Below, in pieces: positions 63,827-64,000 of a DNA stretch of 64,000 nt. Made by a program: the position numbers and the translations under genes. How positions within the stretch are numbered: position 1 is the stretch's first letter; each line of letters opens with the position of its first letter. Below the pieces are notes generated by a model. The model was not told the origin of the DNA. It saw only the letters and a program-made list of their open reading frames with translations, and searched no databases. The DNA is from Onthophagus taurus (Eukaryota > Arthropoda > Insecta > Coleoptera > Scarabaeidae), in contig NC_091972.1 of NCBI RefSeq assembly GCF_036711975.1, positions 14,079,001 through 14,143,000 of the forward strand, written 5' to 3'.

Positions 63827-64000
63827 ATTTTCTTGATTATTTACACTTTTTACAACCCCTCCCAAAAACGGGCCACAGCCCGCGCTCAAATGATTCTCTC
63901 GTAGTGAATTTTTTTTCGGGGTGGAGTTGGGGGAAAACACCTGCCACTACCAACTGCACCAACAACAACTGCCTCGCGTGTTTTGGTGTTGAAGCCAGCC

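Overview
The window is AT-rich, intron-bearing nuclear DNA of an insect. Protein flavour suggests a beetle, but that is inference. Introns are mostly 45-70 nt with GT-AG ends. I rebuilt six multi-exon or single-exon host genes codon by codon: exon phases close in all of them except one exon of Mcr. Intergenic DNA and the few long introns are full of decayed transposable elements. I saw no tRNA, rRNA or CRISPR.

Layout. 1-4.8 kb: a small cluster of DUF745-type Ala/Gln-rich coiled-coil genes (one cut by the left edge on +, two tandem on -). 5.5-8.3 kb: decayed Ty3/gypsy and non-LTR reverse transcriptases. 9.3-11.9 kb (+): the RNA m5C methyltransferase NSUN2, 9 exons, 704 aa. 12.7-14.6 kb: two LINE fragments. 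15.4-18.6 kb (-): the ciliary-tip protein CEP104, 10 exons, 899 aa. 19.1-20.6 kb: a dead pogo/Tigger transposase and a jockey-like fragment. 21.8-27.4 kb (-): a 14-exon, 1041-aa type I membrane protein with MAM-like and fibronectin-III-like regions and a short tyrosine-rich tail. One of its introns is almost wholly a 1.48-kb TIR transposon. 31.7-54.5 kb (-): Macroglobulin complement-related (Mcr), a thioester-less TEP with an LDL-receptor A module and a C-terminal membrane anchor. It carries an apparent 2-nt frameshift in exon 8. Its 5' UTR exon probably lies 12 kb upstream, head to head with EMC7 (54.8-55.5 kb, +). 55.7-59.9 kb: LINE, Penelope-like and two internally deleted TIR elements. 61.5-63.8 kb (-): a Dok/IRS-like PH-PTB adaptor with YEEI, YENP and three YxxM motifs.

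The host genes do not form a pathway. The liveliest observations are the Mcr frameshift, the intron-filling transposon, the nested and deleted elements with exact target-site duplications, the stop-free 57-nt intron in CEP104, and the unfamiliar receptor-like protein.
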